A stretch of DNA of 64,000 nucleotides from Dyella_B nitratireducens (GCF_049532905.1 NZ_CP064032.1:2852001-2916000); one strand, 5' to 3'; shown: positions 41,920 through 51,098, numbered from the stretch's first letter. Numbers and translations: made by a program. Notes: generated by a model not told the origin, from the sequence alone.

Positions 41920-43512
41920 TTACTTGCCGATGTCCTTGAGGATTTCGTTGGTGTAGCCCAACTGGCCCACGCTCGGGTACGAGTTGCAGGTGGGCGATGA
42001 CGAACCCGCTGCGCACGGCGTATCGCGATCCAGCGACCAGAAGTGTACGCCGGCCAGGCCATTCGCCGTGGCGTAGTTGGTGATGGTGTCGATATCCGCC
42101 AGCGTAGTAATTTCACCTGACGTATCGTTCTGACCGATCATCGGCGTCAGTTCGATGTGGCTCGCTGGAACGTTGTAGTACTGCTCCAGGTTCTTCACCG
42201 CCTGCACCGCGGATTGGCCCATTTCGCATACGCCATTCACCACCACGCAATTGGAGCTGCCGGCGCTGCCGTAGTCCATCACCATCAGGTTGATGGTGTA
42301 GTGATTGATCGCCGGACTCGATGCCTGAATCGCCTGCACCACCCACTGGCCCAGTTCGTTGACCGTACCCGTGCCGCTGTCTGGCCCGCCCAGCGAAGCA
42401 ACGGTGAAAGAGAACCGCAGGTTTGGATACTCCGATTGCGCTGCTGCCACGTCTGCCACCAGCTGCTGGATTTCCGCTTGCGATTGTCCACCTTCAATAT
42501 CGAAATCCACGCCGATCATCTGCGCGGTGTAGTACTTGGCGATGAAGCTCTCGAACGCGGATGCCGATCCGCACGTGAACACACCATCCGCGCCGCCGGT
42601 GGAAACGATGTAGTTCAAACCTGCACTGGCGAGCGAGTTCGCAGCGCCTGGCGTGATGTTGGCGGAGATGAATTCCGATGGCGTCACGCCTGCCCAGCTC
42701 TCGCTGCCGCATTCACCAGTGGCGAACGCCAGGGAAATCGCCGGCAGCTGCGGCACATAGTTGGAATACAGGCTGCCGCTACCAACGACCGGAATCAGTG
42801 AACCGGTCACCTCCGTCGACATGGCGTAGGTATTCCAATTCATGTTGATGCTCATGTCCTTGTAGGGACTGAACACGAAGCCGCTGGGTGTCGGAGTGGG
42901 CGTCGGTGTTGGAGTGGGTGTCGGCGTTGGGGTAGGTGTCGGAGTCGGCGTTGGGGTGGGTGTCGGCGTGGGTGTCGGCGTGGGAGTTGGCGTAGGCGTG
43001 GGTGTCGGCGCACCGCTGCAAGCGCCTAGCGACGTCCACGGCGCACCGCTGCCGGCCGCGCCATTGTTGGTGGCTGGATTATTTCCTTGCGTCCAGAAAT
43101 TTGCCTTGTAATTGACGCTGTTCTCGCTGACCTCCGCACCGCCGTTGTAAGCCGTGGAAGCATTCCAGGCCGGATCGCAGCCCGACGGCGTCGGTGTGGG
43201 CGTCGGCGTTGGCGCGCCGCTACATGAGCCTTGCGACGTCCATGGTTGACCGCTCCCTGCACCACCATTGTTGGTGGCCGGATCGTTGCCTTGCGTCCAG
43301 AAGTTCGCGACGTAGTTGACGCCGTTCTCGCTGGCTTCGTTGCCGGCGACATAAACATCGGTTGAAACCCACGGCGCGGCACAGGTGGATTGCGCGTGCA
43401 CGGTTTGCACAGGTGCAACTGTCAGCACAGTGGTGGAAAGCGCCGCGCATATGGCGGTGCCCAACGAACTCATTGTCAGGGTGGACCACTTCGTTGATCT
43501 CTTCACTTGCAT
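41920..43512 (-). CDS. secreted GH18 chitinase with two carbohydrate-binding modules (chitinase 1)
   Basis: 530 residues from the ATG at 43512 with GGAG upstream. The signal peptide ends near VHAQS. Two CBM5/12-like chitin-binding modules follow: CAAPWVSTDVYVAGNEASENGVNYVANFWTQ, then CDPAWNASTAYNGGAEVSENSVNYKANFWTQ. Each has the AY..G..V...G..Y.A.WWTQG pattern. A (Pro-Thr)n linker leads to the catalytic barrel with DFDIE at 336-340 (the DxDxE catalytic motif, Glu340). The C terminus is GVHFWSLDRDTPC. It is a paralogue of chitinase 2 directly upstream, which has only one module. Predicted to be secreted and to degrade crystalline chitin. Confidence 0.92.
   Translation of the reverse strand: MQVKRSTKWSTLTMSSLGTAICAALSTTVLTVAPVQTVHAQSTCAAPWVSTDVYVAGNEASENGVNYVANFWTQGNDPATNNGGAGSGQPWTSQGSCSGAPTPTPTPTPSGCDPAWNASTAYNGGAEVSENSVNYKANFWTQGNNPATNNGAAGSGAPWTSLGACSGAPTPTPTPTPTPTPTPTPTPTPTPTPTPTPTPTPTPTPTPTPSGFVFSPYKDMSINMNWNTYAMSTEVTGSLIPVVGSGSLYSNYVPQLPAISLAFATGECGSESWAGVTPSEFISANITPGAANSLASAGLNYIVSTGGADGVFTCGSASAFESFIAKYYTAQMIGVDFDIEGGQSQAEIQQLVADVAAAQSEYPNLRFSFTVASLGGPDSGTGTVNELGQWVVQAIQASSPAINHYTINLMVMDYGSAGSSNCVVVNGVCEMGQSAVQAVKNLEQYYNVPASHIELTPMIGQNDTSGEITTLADIDTITNYATANGLAGVHFWSLDRDTPCAAGSSSPTCNSYPSVGQLGYTNEILKDIGK
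42887..43010. repeat. minisatellite encoding the (Pro-Thr)n linker of chitinase 1
   Basis: About 124 bases of 6-base units of GTCGGN/GTNGGN type on the plus strand encode PTPTPT on the minus strand. Third-position variation suggests selection to keep the protein repeat while avoiding exact tandem identity. The repeat number may vary between strains. Confidence 0.85.
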
Positions 43513-43569
43513 GGGACTGTCTCCACAGTTGGATGAACCGTTACAGGTGAGAAATAGCGGCGTGGTGAT

Positions 43570-43588
43570 GGCCGCATTCCGGACGGCC
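43570..43588 (-). promoter_or_regulatory. conserved leader hairpin of chitinase 1
   Basis: On the minus strand, GGCCGTCCGGAATGCGGCC forms a 5-bp stem 58 bases before the start codon. It is embedded in about 90 bases of leader shared with chitinase 2 (also CGTTCATCC and TGGAGACAGTC next to the start). It may be an RNA element or an operator. Confidence 0.45.
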
Positions 43589-43704
43589 ATGCGGGAGCGG
43601 ACGCCGTCACGCATCCATGCACCGGTGTTGCGTTGCAATGGTTTTGCGATGACTCACATCGATGCGCGGCGCGCCTCGCCAATCCGCCTTCCGCGCTGTT
43701 GCAT

Positions 43705-43740
43705 CCGCAGCGGTCCGGTACGCACGCCGGACCGCTGCGG
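43705..43740 (-). terminator. hairpin 3' of chitinase 2
   Basis: A long stem CCGCAGCGGTCCGG/CCGGACCGCTGCGG with an 8-base loop lies 26 bases after the chitinase 2 stop. There is no strong T run. Confidence 0.65.
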
Positions 43741-43765
43741 GATTCCCCCTGAATGTCCCTGCTTG

Positions 43766-45112
43766 TTATTTGCCGAGATCCTTCAGGATCTCATTGGTGT
43801 ATCCCAACGCCCCCACACTGGGATACGAGTTGCACGTGGCCGAGGCCGAGCCCGCTGCGCACGGCGTGTCGCGATCCAGCGACCAGAAATGCACACCGGC
43901 CAAGCCGTTTGCCGTGGCGTAGTTGGTGATGGCGTCGATATCCGCCAGCGTAGTGATTTCACCTTGCGAATCGTTCTGGCCGATCATCGGCGTCAGTTCG
44001 ATATGGCTGGCCGGGATGCCATAGGTGTGCTCCACGTTGGTCGCCGCCTGGATCGCGGATTGCCCCATTTCGCACGCACCATTCACCACCACGCAGTTGG
44101 CTGCACTGGTACCGCCGTAGTCCATCGTCATCAGGTTGACGGTGTAGTGGTTGATGGCCGGGCTGGACGCCTGGATTGCCTGGATCACCCACTGCCCCAG
44201 CTGGTTGACGCTGCCATAACTGCCATCCGAGGCACCCAGGGTCGCCACCGTGAAGGAGAAGCGCAGATTCGGATACTGCGATTGCGCAGCTGCCGCGTCA
44301 GCTACCAATTGCTGGATATCCGCCTGCGACTGGCCACCTTCGATGTCGAAGTCCACACCGACCATGTGCGACGTGTAATAAGTCGCGATAAAACTCTCGA
44401 ATGCCGAAGGCGACGAACAGGTAAACGTGCCTGCTTGGCCACCCGTCGACACGATGTAGTTCAGGCCGGCGCTGTTGAGCGCATTGATGTTGCCGGAGAC
44501 GAAACCGGATGCCGATACGCCGCCCCAGTTTTCACTGCCGCACGTGCCGGTAGCGAACGCCAGCGTAATCGCCGGGAGATTCGGCTCATAGTTGGAATAC
44601 AAGCTGCCGCTGCCAACCACCGGGATCGTGGAACCCGTCACCGCCGTCTGCATGACGTTGGTGTTCCAGTTGAGATTGATGGTGATGTCTTTGTACGGAC
44701 TGAACACGAAGCCGCTCGGTGCAGGCGTCGGTGTTGGAGTGGGCGTAGGCGTCGGGGTAGGCGTGGGCGTGGGTGTTGGAGTCGGCGTGGGGGTCGGGGT
44801 CGGCGTCGGCGTCGATGTACATGCGCCCTGCGATGTCCACGGCTGCCCGCTGCCCGGGCCGCCATTGTTGGTGGCCGGGTCATTCCCCTGCGTCCACCAG
44901 TTCGCTTTGTAGTTGATGCCGTTCTCGCTGGCCGTATTGCCAGCCGTGTAAATCGCGCTTGCGCTCCATGGTGCTGCGCAGGTGCTTTGTGCATGTACGA
45001 CTTGAACTGGCGCCACCGTCAGCACGGTGGTGGAAATCGCCGCACCGATCGCGGTGCTCAACGAACTCAAGGCCAGGGTGGACCACTTCGTCGACTTCTT
45101 CTTCTCAAGCAT
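43766..45112 (-). CDS. secreted GH18 chitinase with one carbohydrate-binding module (chitinase 2)
   Basis: 448 residues from the ATG at 45112 (MLEKKKSTKWSTLALSSLST) with GGAG upstream. The signal peptide ends near VHAQS. One CBM5/12-like module (CAAPWSASAIYTAGNTASENGINYKANWWTQ), a (Pro-Thr)n linker and a GH18-type catalytic domain with DFDIE at 254-258 (Glu258) follow. The signal peptide, module and catalytic domain are highly similar to chitinase 1, so the pair arose by tandem duplication. The frame runs open to 45364 but with no start context. A conserved leader precedes both genes. Confidence 0.92.
   Translation of the reverse strand: MLEKKKSTKWSTLALSSLSTAIGAAISTTVLTVAPVQVVHAQSTCAAPWSASAIYTAGNTASENGINYKANWWTQGNDPATNNGGPGSGQPWTSQGACTSTPTPTPTPTPTPTPTPTPTPTPTPTPTPTPAPSGFVFSPYKDITINLNWNTNVMQTAVTGSTIPVVGSGSLYSNYEPNLPAITLAFATGTCGSENWGGVSASGFVSGNINALNSAGLNYIVSTGGQAGTFTCSSPSAFESFIATYYTSHMVGVDFDIEGGQSQADIQQLVADAAAAQSQYPNLRFSFTVATLGASDGSYGSVNQLGQWVIQAIQASSPAINHYTVNLMTMDYGGTSAANCVVVNGACEMGQSAIQAATNVEHTYGIPASHIELTPMIGQNDSQGEITTLADIDAITNYATANGLAGVHFWSLDRDTPCAAGSASATCNSYPSVGALGYTNEILKDLGK
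44722..44813. repeat. minisatellite encoding the (Pro-Thr)n linker of chitinase 2
   Basis: About 92 bases of GTCGGN/GTNGGN six-base units, the same type as 42887-43010 but shorter. It encodes the Pro-Thr linker between the binding module and the catalytic barrel. Confidence 0.85.
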
Positions 45113-45166
45113 GTGACTGTCTCCAGACGGATGAACGGACAAGTGAAAAGAACATCGGCGATTCAC

Positions 45167-45185
45167 AACCGCACTCCGGACGGCC
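45167..45185 (-). promoter_or_regulatory. conserved leader hairpin of chitinase 2
   Basis: On the minus strand, GGCCGTCCGGAGTGCGGTT lies 55 bases before the start. It differs from the chitinase 1 copy so that the stem is kept by G-U pairs (CC to TT at the 3' end). The surrounding leader is conserved as described for chitinase 1. Confidence 0.45.
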
Positions 45186-45691
45186 ATGGGGGACAGTCGC
45201 CAGCCGCTTCCTGCGTGGCACCGCTTGTTGTCATGAAGCTGCAAAAGCGGCGCGAGTATCGGCCTCTCATGACAACGTTGTCCAGTGCGATTGGCCGATT
45301 TGCCCACGCCAGAACGTGATTCCCATCGCAAAGGAAAAAATGTCATGTCGCTCGCGTCATGCATTCACATTGCATGCACGCCGATAACCCGCAACACCTT
45401 GGAAAAGCAGGTTTTACCGCCGCATTGCAGCACTGGCCACGTAGACGCGCTGCGATGCCCCGGGACAATCTTTCATGCGTAAATCCGATATCGACCGGAA
45501 ACGCTGCCGCAGGATAGATACACGAGAGCCGGTTGCGCAGTACACAAATGGCCAGACATAAGTGACAACGATAGCCAGCACGTCGTATCACGTGTGGCCT
45601 TTCATGTGATCCAAAACGTCAACGTTGCTGTCGATTTCAAGCGACGATGCTCGTCGCATTGATAGAGCCCTTCCCCATTGGAGAAACAGCC
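45186..45691. other. intergenic region, chitinase 2/VOC gene
   Basis: About 500 bases between divergent starts. I see no credible gene, RNA or repeat. Short frames on both strands lack start context. The promoter and upstream control region of chitinase 2 should be here. A ribosome site GGAG for the VOC gene lies at about 45680. Confidence 0.4.
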
Positions 45692-46189
45692 ATGAGCGAT
45701 CGCTTCCAACGCATCTCCCCATTCCTTTGGTTCAACGAAGAAGCGGAAGAAGCCGCCAGCTATTACGTGTCGGTGTTCGACAACTCCCGCATCCTGGCCA
45801 GCACCCGCTACGACAGCGAAAGCGCCAAGGCAGCCCATCGGCCGGCAGGGTCCGTGATGACCGTGGCTTTTGAGCTGGATGGCCAGCACTTCACCGCGCT
45901 CAACGGCGGGCCAGTGTTCGCATTCACCCCCGCTATATCGCTGGTGGTGAACTGCCGCACGCAGGAGGACATCGATCGTTACTGGGACGCACTGTCGAAA
46001 GGCGGTGCTCCTGCCGCACAGCAATGCGGTTGGCTGGCGGACCGCTTCGGGGTTTCCTGGCAGATAGTGCCGTTGCAGCTGATCGAGCTGCTCACCTCCG
46101 GCGACACCGCCAAAGCCCAGCGCGTGATGAAAGCGGTGTTAGCCATGAAGAAGCTGGATCTGAATAAGTTGGAGGCAGCAGCGGCCTGA
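45692..46189 (+). CDS. VOC/PhnB-like (3-demethylubiquinone methyltransferase-like) protein
   Basis: 165 residues from the ATG at 45692. It has the 3-dmu-9_3-mt/PhnB glyoxalase-like pattern: ISPFLWFNEEAEEAASYYVSVF, VMTVAFELDGQHFTALNGGP, FTPAISLVVNCRTQEDIDRYWDALSKGG and CGWLADRFGVSWQIVP. The vicinal-oxygen-chelate fold binds a metal, but the reaction is unknown. The old methyltransferase name for this family is not supported by any SAM motif. It is followed by an MFS gene after 111 bases. Confidence 0.9.
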   Translation: MSDRFQRISPFLWFNEEAEEAASYYVSVFDNSRILASTRYDSESAKAAHRPAGSVMTVAFELDGQHFTALNGGPVFAFTPAISLVVNCRTQEDIDRYWDALSKGGAPAAQQCGWLADRFGVSWQIVPLQLIELLTSGDTAKAQRVMKAVLAMKKLDLNKLEAAAA

Positions 46190-46300
46190 TGGAGACCCCA
46201 TGACGGATTGGGCAAGCTTCGTACCGATCCATGCATGACGCACCGCACCATGACAGGCTTATAATGTCGCCGCCATCCGGCTTCTCCTGCCCTTTCCATC

Positions 46301-47536
46301 ATGGCCGACGCCTCTCATTCTCCAGCGACCCTGGAAGGTCGCCAGTCCGGCGTGCTGCTGGCGATCCTCAGCACCGTCGCGTTCACCTTCATGGCCTATC
46401 TCACCATTGGTCTTTCGCTGGCCGTGCTGCCCGGGTTCGTCAATACGAACCTCGGCCTCGGCGCGATGCTCGCGGGCCTGGCGATCAGCATGCAGTACGT
46501 GGCCACCTTGCTCAGCCGCCCGCACGCCGGGCGCATGGCCGATACGAAAGGGCCCAAGCGCACGGTGATGACCGGGCTCACGATGTGTGCAGCCAGCGGC
46601 GCGCTTTTGTTGCTGGCCGCACTGGCTCCGCATACACCGTGGCTTAGCTTGAGCCTGATCTTCCTCGCGCGATTGGCGCTGGGGTGTGCAGAAAGCTGTG
46701 TCGGTACCGGCGCTATCGCTTGGGGCATGGGCCAGGTGGGACATCGTCATACCGCGCGCGTCATTTCGTGGAACGGCGTAGCGACCTACGGTGCGCTGGC
46801 GGCGGGTGCACCGCTCGGCGTACTGCTCGATCATCAGTTCAGTTTTGCCGCCATCGGGGCGGTCAGTTTATTGCTGCCGCTGGCCGCCTTGCCGTTTGCG
46901 CAACGTAAGCGCGCCACCATGAGCGCAGCCGGCGAACGGGCATCGTTCCGCACCGTGGCAGCACGCGTGGTGCCGTACGGCATCGGGCTGGCGCTCGGCT
47001 CGATCGGCTTTGGTTGCATAGCCACCTTCATCACGTTGTTCTACGCCGCACACGGTTGGTCGAACGCGGCGTTGGCGCTCACCGTGTTCGGCGTGGTGTT
47101 CGTGGGTGTGCGCTTCATCTTTGCGCGCACCATTCCAAGGGTGGGTGGCTATCGCGTCGCGATGGTGTCGCTCTCGATTGAAGCCGTCGGCCTGATCGTC
47201 CTGTGCCTGGCCTCCACCGCCATGCTGGCTGGTATTGGTGCGGCCATCGCCGGTCTCGGCTTCTCGCTGGTATTCCCTGCACTCGGCGTGGAAGCCGTGC
47301 ATCGCGTACCCGCGCATAGCAGCGGCTCGGCGCTCGGCGTGTATTCGGTTTTCATGGATGTCGCCATGGCCATCACCGGCCCGCTCGGTGGCTGGGTGGC
47401 CGGCGGCATGGGCTACAACGCCATCTATGGTTTTGCCGCGTTGGCGGCGGTGGCTTCGGTGGTGCTTGCGCTGGTGTTGCAGGTGCAGGCCATGAAGGAG
47501 CCGGCGCTGGCGCATCCCGGACCGAAAAACGGCTAG
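46301..47536 (+). CDS. MFS transporter (YhhS/YfcJ-like)
   Basis: 411 residues with 12 predicted membrane segments. Between segments 2 and 3 is the MFS motif GRMADTKGPKRTV. The pattern FVNTNLGLGAMLAGLAISMQYVATLLSRPHAGRMAD and GCAESCVGTGAIAWGMGQVG matches the UPF0226 group of drug/arabinose-type exporters (YhhS, YfcJ). The substrate is unknown. It starts at the ATG at 46301 and stands apart from its neighbours. Confidence 0.9.
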   Translation: MADASHSPATLEGRQSGVLLAILSTVAFTFMAYLTIGLSLAVLPGFVNTNLGLGAMLAGLAISMQYVATLLSRPHAGRMADTKGPKRTVMTGLTMCAASGALLLLAALAPHTPWLSLSLIFLARLALGCAESCVGTGAIAWGMGQVGHRHTARVISWNGVATYGALAAGAPLGVLLDHQFSFAAIGAVSLLLPLAALPFAQRKRATMSAAGERASFRTVAARVVPYGIGLALGSIGFGCIATFITLFYAAHGWSNAALALTVFGVVFVGVRFIFARTIPRVGGYRVAMVSLSIEAVGLIVLCLASTAMLAGIGAAIAGLGFSLVFPALGVEAVHRVPAHSSGSALGVYSVFMDVAMAITGPLGGWVAGGMGYNAIYGFAALAAVASVVLALVLQVQAMKEPALAHPGPKNG

Positions 47537-47658
47537 CGCGGTATCAAGACCGCAACGCTTCTGTCAAACCTTTGAAACATAATACTTTTTAGGATTTTCC
47601 CAGCTCAAGTCGAAGCCGTTTCTGCCGAACAGAAAGCATCCCCTTCCCCAGGTGCCCC

Positions 47659-49305
47659 ATGCTTCGACTTCCCTCCGGCTTATCCCGTCTCACGCTTCGC
47701 CGGCTGCTGTTGCTTCGCCTCGCCGGCATCCTGCTTCTGCTGATCGCGATCGGTGCGTCGTGTACCGTGCTGCTGATGAAAGCGGACCAGCGCATTCAAT
47801 CCGTCGTCGGCGGTACGCTGGCGCCGATTTCCGATGTCGGCCGCATCCAGAGTGATTTCAACAACGACTTCCAGGCACTTTCGCACGCAGTACTGATGCG
47901 CCTCCCCTCCGCTGCCGACGATGCCGCCACCGCGCTCAAAAGCAATCGCGTGGATATCGATCGCTACTGGAAACCGCTGCTGCAAAGCGGGCTCGGCATG
48001 CAACAGAAAGCGCTGCTCACCGTGGCGGCGGAGCATCGCAAGGATGCCGAACAAGCCATGGATGACACGCTCACCCTATTGCAAGCCGGGCAATTCGATA
48101 TCGCACAACTGAAGCTGGCCACCGACGTGCAACCTGCGCTGGTGCCGCTGCAGAGCGATTTCACCAATCTGTTCGAAAACGCCCTCGCCGCAGGCAAAAG
48201 CACGGCGGAAAGTCAGCATGTCGCCAATCGCCAGGGTCTGCTCGTGGTGCTGGCGGTATTCGCCGGCGCCTTGCTGCTGGCTTCGGTCAGTGACGGCGTC
48301 CTCATTCGCTTGCTCGGTGCACGCCTGCGCCTCGCTGCCGGTGTCGCCCAGCGCATTGCGCGCGGTGAACTAGGTGAGCCGGTAGCCGTCGGCCGCGAGG
48401 ATGAAATCGGCGAACTGCTGCGTGCACTCGCAGCCATGGACAACCAGCTTGCCGACGTGGTGCGCAAAGTTCGCCTGAGCGCCGCCAGCGTGCGTGACGA
48501 CGCGCAGCGGCTGGAACAGGACACGCAAGCGTTGAGCCAGCGCACGCAATCGCAAGCTGCCAGCTTGGAAGAAAGTTCTGCCTCCATGGAGCAGATGGCG
48601 GCCAACGTAGCCGAAGCTGCTGCGATGGCCGAACAAGCGAATCATGTCGCGACCGCTTCACGCGAACTGGCCGAGCAAGGGCAACACATCGTCGGCGAGA
48701 CGGTCACGGCCATGAACGCCATCGACCGCTCGGGCCAGCGCATCGCCGAGTTCGTCGGCCTGATCAACGACGTCGCCTTCCAGACCAACCTGCTCGCACT
48801 CAATGCCGCGGTGGAAGCGGCACGCGCCGGTGAGCATGGCCGTGGTTTCGCGGTGGTGGCGGCAGAGGTGCGGCAACTCGCACAACGCTGCTCAGTGGCT
48901 GCGCGCGAAGTGAAACAATCCATCGAAGAAAGCGCCGATGCCGTGCACGACGGCCGCTGTCATGCCCAACGTTCCGGCGAGGCACTGGCCAACATCGTAG
49001 CGAGCGCAGTGCAGGTTTCCGAGAAAGTGGCGGGCATGGCATGGTCCGGCCGCGAACAGAAAGCGGGCATCGAACAGGTCAATCACGCCATCGCCAACAT
49101 GGACAGCGCCACGCAACAAAACGCGGCACTCGTCGAGCACACAGCCAGCATGAGCCTGGCGATGCGCAGCGGTGCCGAAGCTTTGCTGCACCAAATGGAT
49201 TTCTTCCGCATCGAGGAACACGGCGCGAAACCGAGGCTGACACACAACGGCCATGCCGTGCCCAGCGAACCGTATGCCGAACCCCTCTGGGATGAGGCCG
49301 CCTGA
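47659..49305 (+). CDS. methyl-accepting chemotaxis protein
   Basis: 548 residues. The first membrane segment is near 20-41 (LAGILLLLIAIGASCTVLLM). A periplasmic helical ligand domain covers about 42-192, the second segment about 193-215, then HAMP (LLGARLRLAAGVAQRIARGELGEPV) and a cytoplasmic signalling domain. The hairpin tip INDVAFQTNLLALNAAVEAARAGEHGRGFAVVAAEVRQLAQR, which docks CheA/CheW, is intact. One oddity is AQRCS where AQRSA is usual. It probably senses a periplasmic ligand. The next gene, an EAL/GGDEF protein, starts 8 bases after the stop, so the two are likely cotranscribed. Confidence 0.94.
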   Translation: MLRLPSGLSRLTLRRLLLLRLAGILLLLIAIGASCTVLLMKADQRIQSVVGGTLAPISDVGRIQSDFNNDFQALSHAVLMRLPSAADDAATALKSNRVDIDRYWKPLLQSGLGMQQKALLTVAAEHRKDAEQAMDDTLTLLQAGQFDIAQLKLATDVQPALVPLQSDFTNLFENALAAGKSTAESQHVANRQGLLVVLAVFAGALLLASVSDGVLIRLLGARLRLAAGVAQRIARGELGEPVAVGREDEIGELLRALAAMDNQLADVVRKVRLSAASVRDDAQRLEQDTQALSQRTQSQAASLEESSASMEQMAANVAEAAAMAEQANHVATASRELAEQGQHIVGETVTAMNAIDRSGQRIAEFVGLINDVAFQTNLLALNAAVEAARAGEHGRGFAVVAAEVRQLAQRCSVAAREVKQSIEESADAVHDGRCHAQRSGEALANIVASAVQVSEKVAGMAWSGREQKAGIEQVNHAIANMDSATQQNAALVEHTASMSLAMRSGAEALLHQMDFFRIEEHGAKPRLTHNGHAVPSEPYAEPLWDEAA

Positions 49306-49313
49306 CAGTCCCT

Positions 49314-51098
49314 ATGGTCTTCCTGCGCGACAACGCCCGCTTCGCTTCGCTGCTGGACCGCGCACAAAGCGGCCTGGTAGCCATGTTCCAGCCGCTGATC
49401 CGGCTGGACACCATGGACGTGGTTGCGCATGAAGGCTTGGCTCGCTCCACCGAGCAGTTGGGCAATATCAGCACGCCGGAGTTGTTGAATCTGGCGCGTG
49501 CCGAAGGTCGCCTGGGCGAATTCGAACTGACTGCCGCGCGGACGGTATGCCGCGCGTTTGGCGTACAAAAGACGCACGGCCGCCTGCTGGTCAATATGAG
49601 CGCCCAGGCGTTCATGCAGGAAGCCATCAAGCCCGACGATCTGCTCGCTGCACTCAGCAGCGGCGGCACGGATCTGAGCCGCATCACCATCGAACTCACC
49701 GAGCGCGACATCGTCGAAGAACCTGCGCGTCTTGCGCATGCCTTGGGCTACTTGCGTGCCCACGGCGTGCGCTTCGCGCTGGACGATTTCGGCAACGGGC
49801 ATTCCAATTTCGAGATGTGGAACGAGATTCATCCAGAGGTGGTGAAGATCGACCGTTATCTCATTCACGGGTTATCCAAGAGCGCTGAACGCCTGGCCAT
49901 CGTGCGCGCGCTGTGCCAGGTGGCGGAAACGCTCGGTGCCGATCTGGTCGGCGAGGGCGTGGAAGACATCGACGATCTGCGCATGCTGCGCGAGCTGGGC
50001 ATTCCCTATGCGCAAGGGTTTCTGCTCGGCCACCCTGCCACGCAGACCATCGACGCCGTCTGCGATAGCGTGCGCGATGCGCTGGACGCCAACACGCTGT
50101 CCGTGCTGCCGCGTCCGCGCGGACCGGTGACGCAACGGCCGATGCATCTGGGCTACCTGGTGATCGAAGCGCCGGCACTGACCGCGCTCCATACCAACCA
50201 CGACGTGATCACCATCTTCTCGCAGCAACCCGAACTGCACGCCCTGGCCGTGGTGGAAGATGATCGTCCGATCGGATTGATCAACCGCCGCGTGTTCAGC
50301 GAACGCATGGCGCAACCCTTTACGCGCGAACTCTACGGCCGCAAAAGCTGCACCGCCTTCATGCACGAAGCGCCACTGCTGTGCGACGTGCGCCAGTCGT
50401 TGGAAAGCATGGCCGATATCCTGCGCGGGCAAGACCAGCGCTATCTCAGCGATGGTTTCGTGATCACCCGCGAGGGGCAATATCTGGGCTTGGGCACCGG
50501 CGAGTCGCTGGTAAGGCGCGTGACTGAATTGCGCATCGAAGCCGCACGCTATGCCAATCCGCTCACCTTTCTGCCAGGCAATATCCCGGTCACCGAACAT
50601 GTCGCCCGGCTGTTGCGTGCCGAGCTGCCCTTCACGGTGGCTTACGTCGATCTCAATCACTTCAAGCCGTTCAACGATCAATACGGCTATTTCCGCGGCG
50701 ATGAAATGATCCGGCTGTTGGCCGGCATCCTCACGGCACACGTCAATCCGCGCTGCGATTTCGTCGGCCATATCGGCGGCGATGATTTTCTGCTGGTGCT
50801 GCAAAGCGAGGATTGGGAAGCGCGCTGCCGCCACATGGTGGCGTTGTTCAACCAACGGGCACGCAGTCTGTTCGCCGATGAGGATGTCGCCCGGCATGGC
50901 ATCGTGGGTGAAGATCGTCATGGCAATACGCAGTTCTTTCCGCTGACCACGGTGGCGATCGGCGCCGTGCGTGTATTGCCGCCCTTCCCTGGGCATCCGG
51001 AAACGCTGGCAACCTTGGCAGCGCGGGCAAAACGGCATGCCAAGCGAGCACAGGTAGGATTTTATCTGTTGGCGGGAGAAGCCTCATTGCTGGCGTAG
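49314..51098 (+). CDS. EAL-CBS-GGDEF cyclic di-GMP signalling protein
   Basis: 594 residues, cytoplasmic. An N-terminal EAL domain (about 1-255) keeps the phosphodiesterase residues: HEGL (40-42 as EGL), ELTERDIVEE, LDDFGNGHSN, KIDR, GEGVED and QGF. A CBS-pair region lies at about 280-400 (HDVITIFSQQPELHALAVVEDDRPIGLINRR). The C-terminal GGDEF domain has VDLNHFKPFND and the signature GGDDF at 488-492, a conservative variant. EAL is therefore likely active and the cyclase uncertain. It follows the chemoreceptor gene by 8 bases. Its TAG stop is the TAG of the GTAG repeat at 51095. Confidence 0.93.
   Translation: MVFLRDNARFASLLDRAQSGLVAMFQPLIRLDTMDVVAHEGLARSTEQLGNISTPELLNLARAEGRLGEFELTAARTVCRAFGVQKTHGRLLVNMSAQAFMQEAIKPDDLLAALSSGGTDLSRITIELTERDIVEEPARLAHALGYLRAHGVRFALDDFGNGHSNFEMWNEIHPEVVKIDRYLIHGLSKSAERLAIVRALCQVAETLGADLVGEGVEDIDDLRMLRELGIPYAQGFLLGHPATQTIDAVCDSVRDALDANTLSVLPRPRGPVTQRPMHLGYLVIEAPALTALHTNHDVITIFSQQPELHALAVVEDDRPIGLINRRVFSERMAQPFTRELYGRKSCTAFMHEAPLLCDVRQSLESMADILRGQDQRYLSDGFVITREGQYLGLGTGESLVRRVTELRIEAARYANPLTFLPGNIPVTEHVARLLRAELPFTVAYVDLNHFKPFNDQYGYFRGDEMIRLLAGILTAHVNPRCDFVGHIGGDDFLLVLQSEDWEARCRHMVALFNQRARSLFADEDVARHGIVGEDRHGNTQFFPLTTVAIGAVRVLPPFPGHPETLATLAARAKRHAKRAQVGFYLLAGEASLLA

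Noticed and set aside
42887..43010. CRISPR-like short repeats
   Set aside because: Six-base units in frame encoding Pro-Thr inside a chitinase; no spacers of constant length and no cas genes.
43385..45319. 644-residue plus-strand frame opposite chitinase 2
   Set aside because: Antisense shadow with Arg/Val-rich low complexity; the minus-strand chitinase has signal peptide, binding module and catalytic motif.
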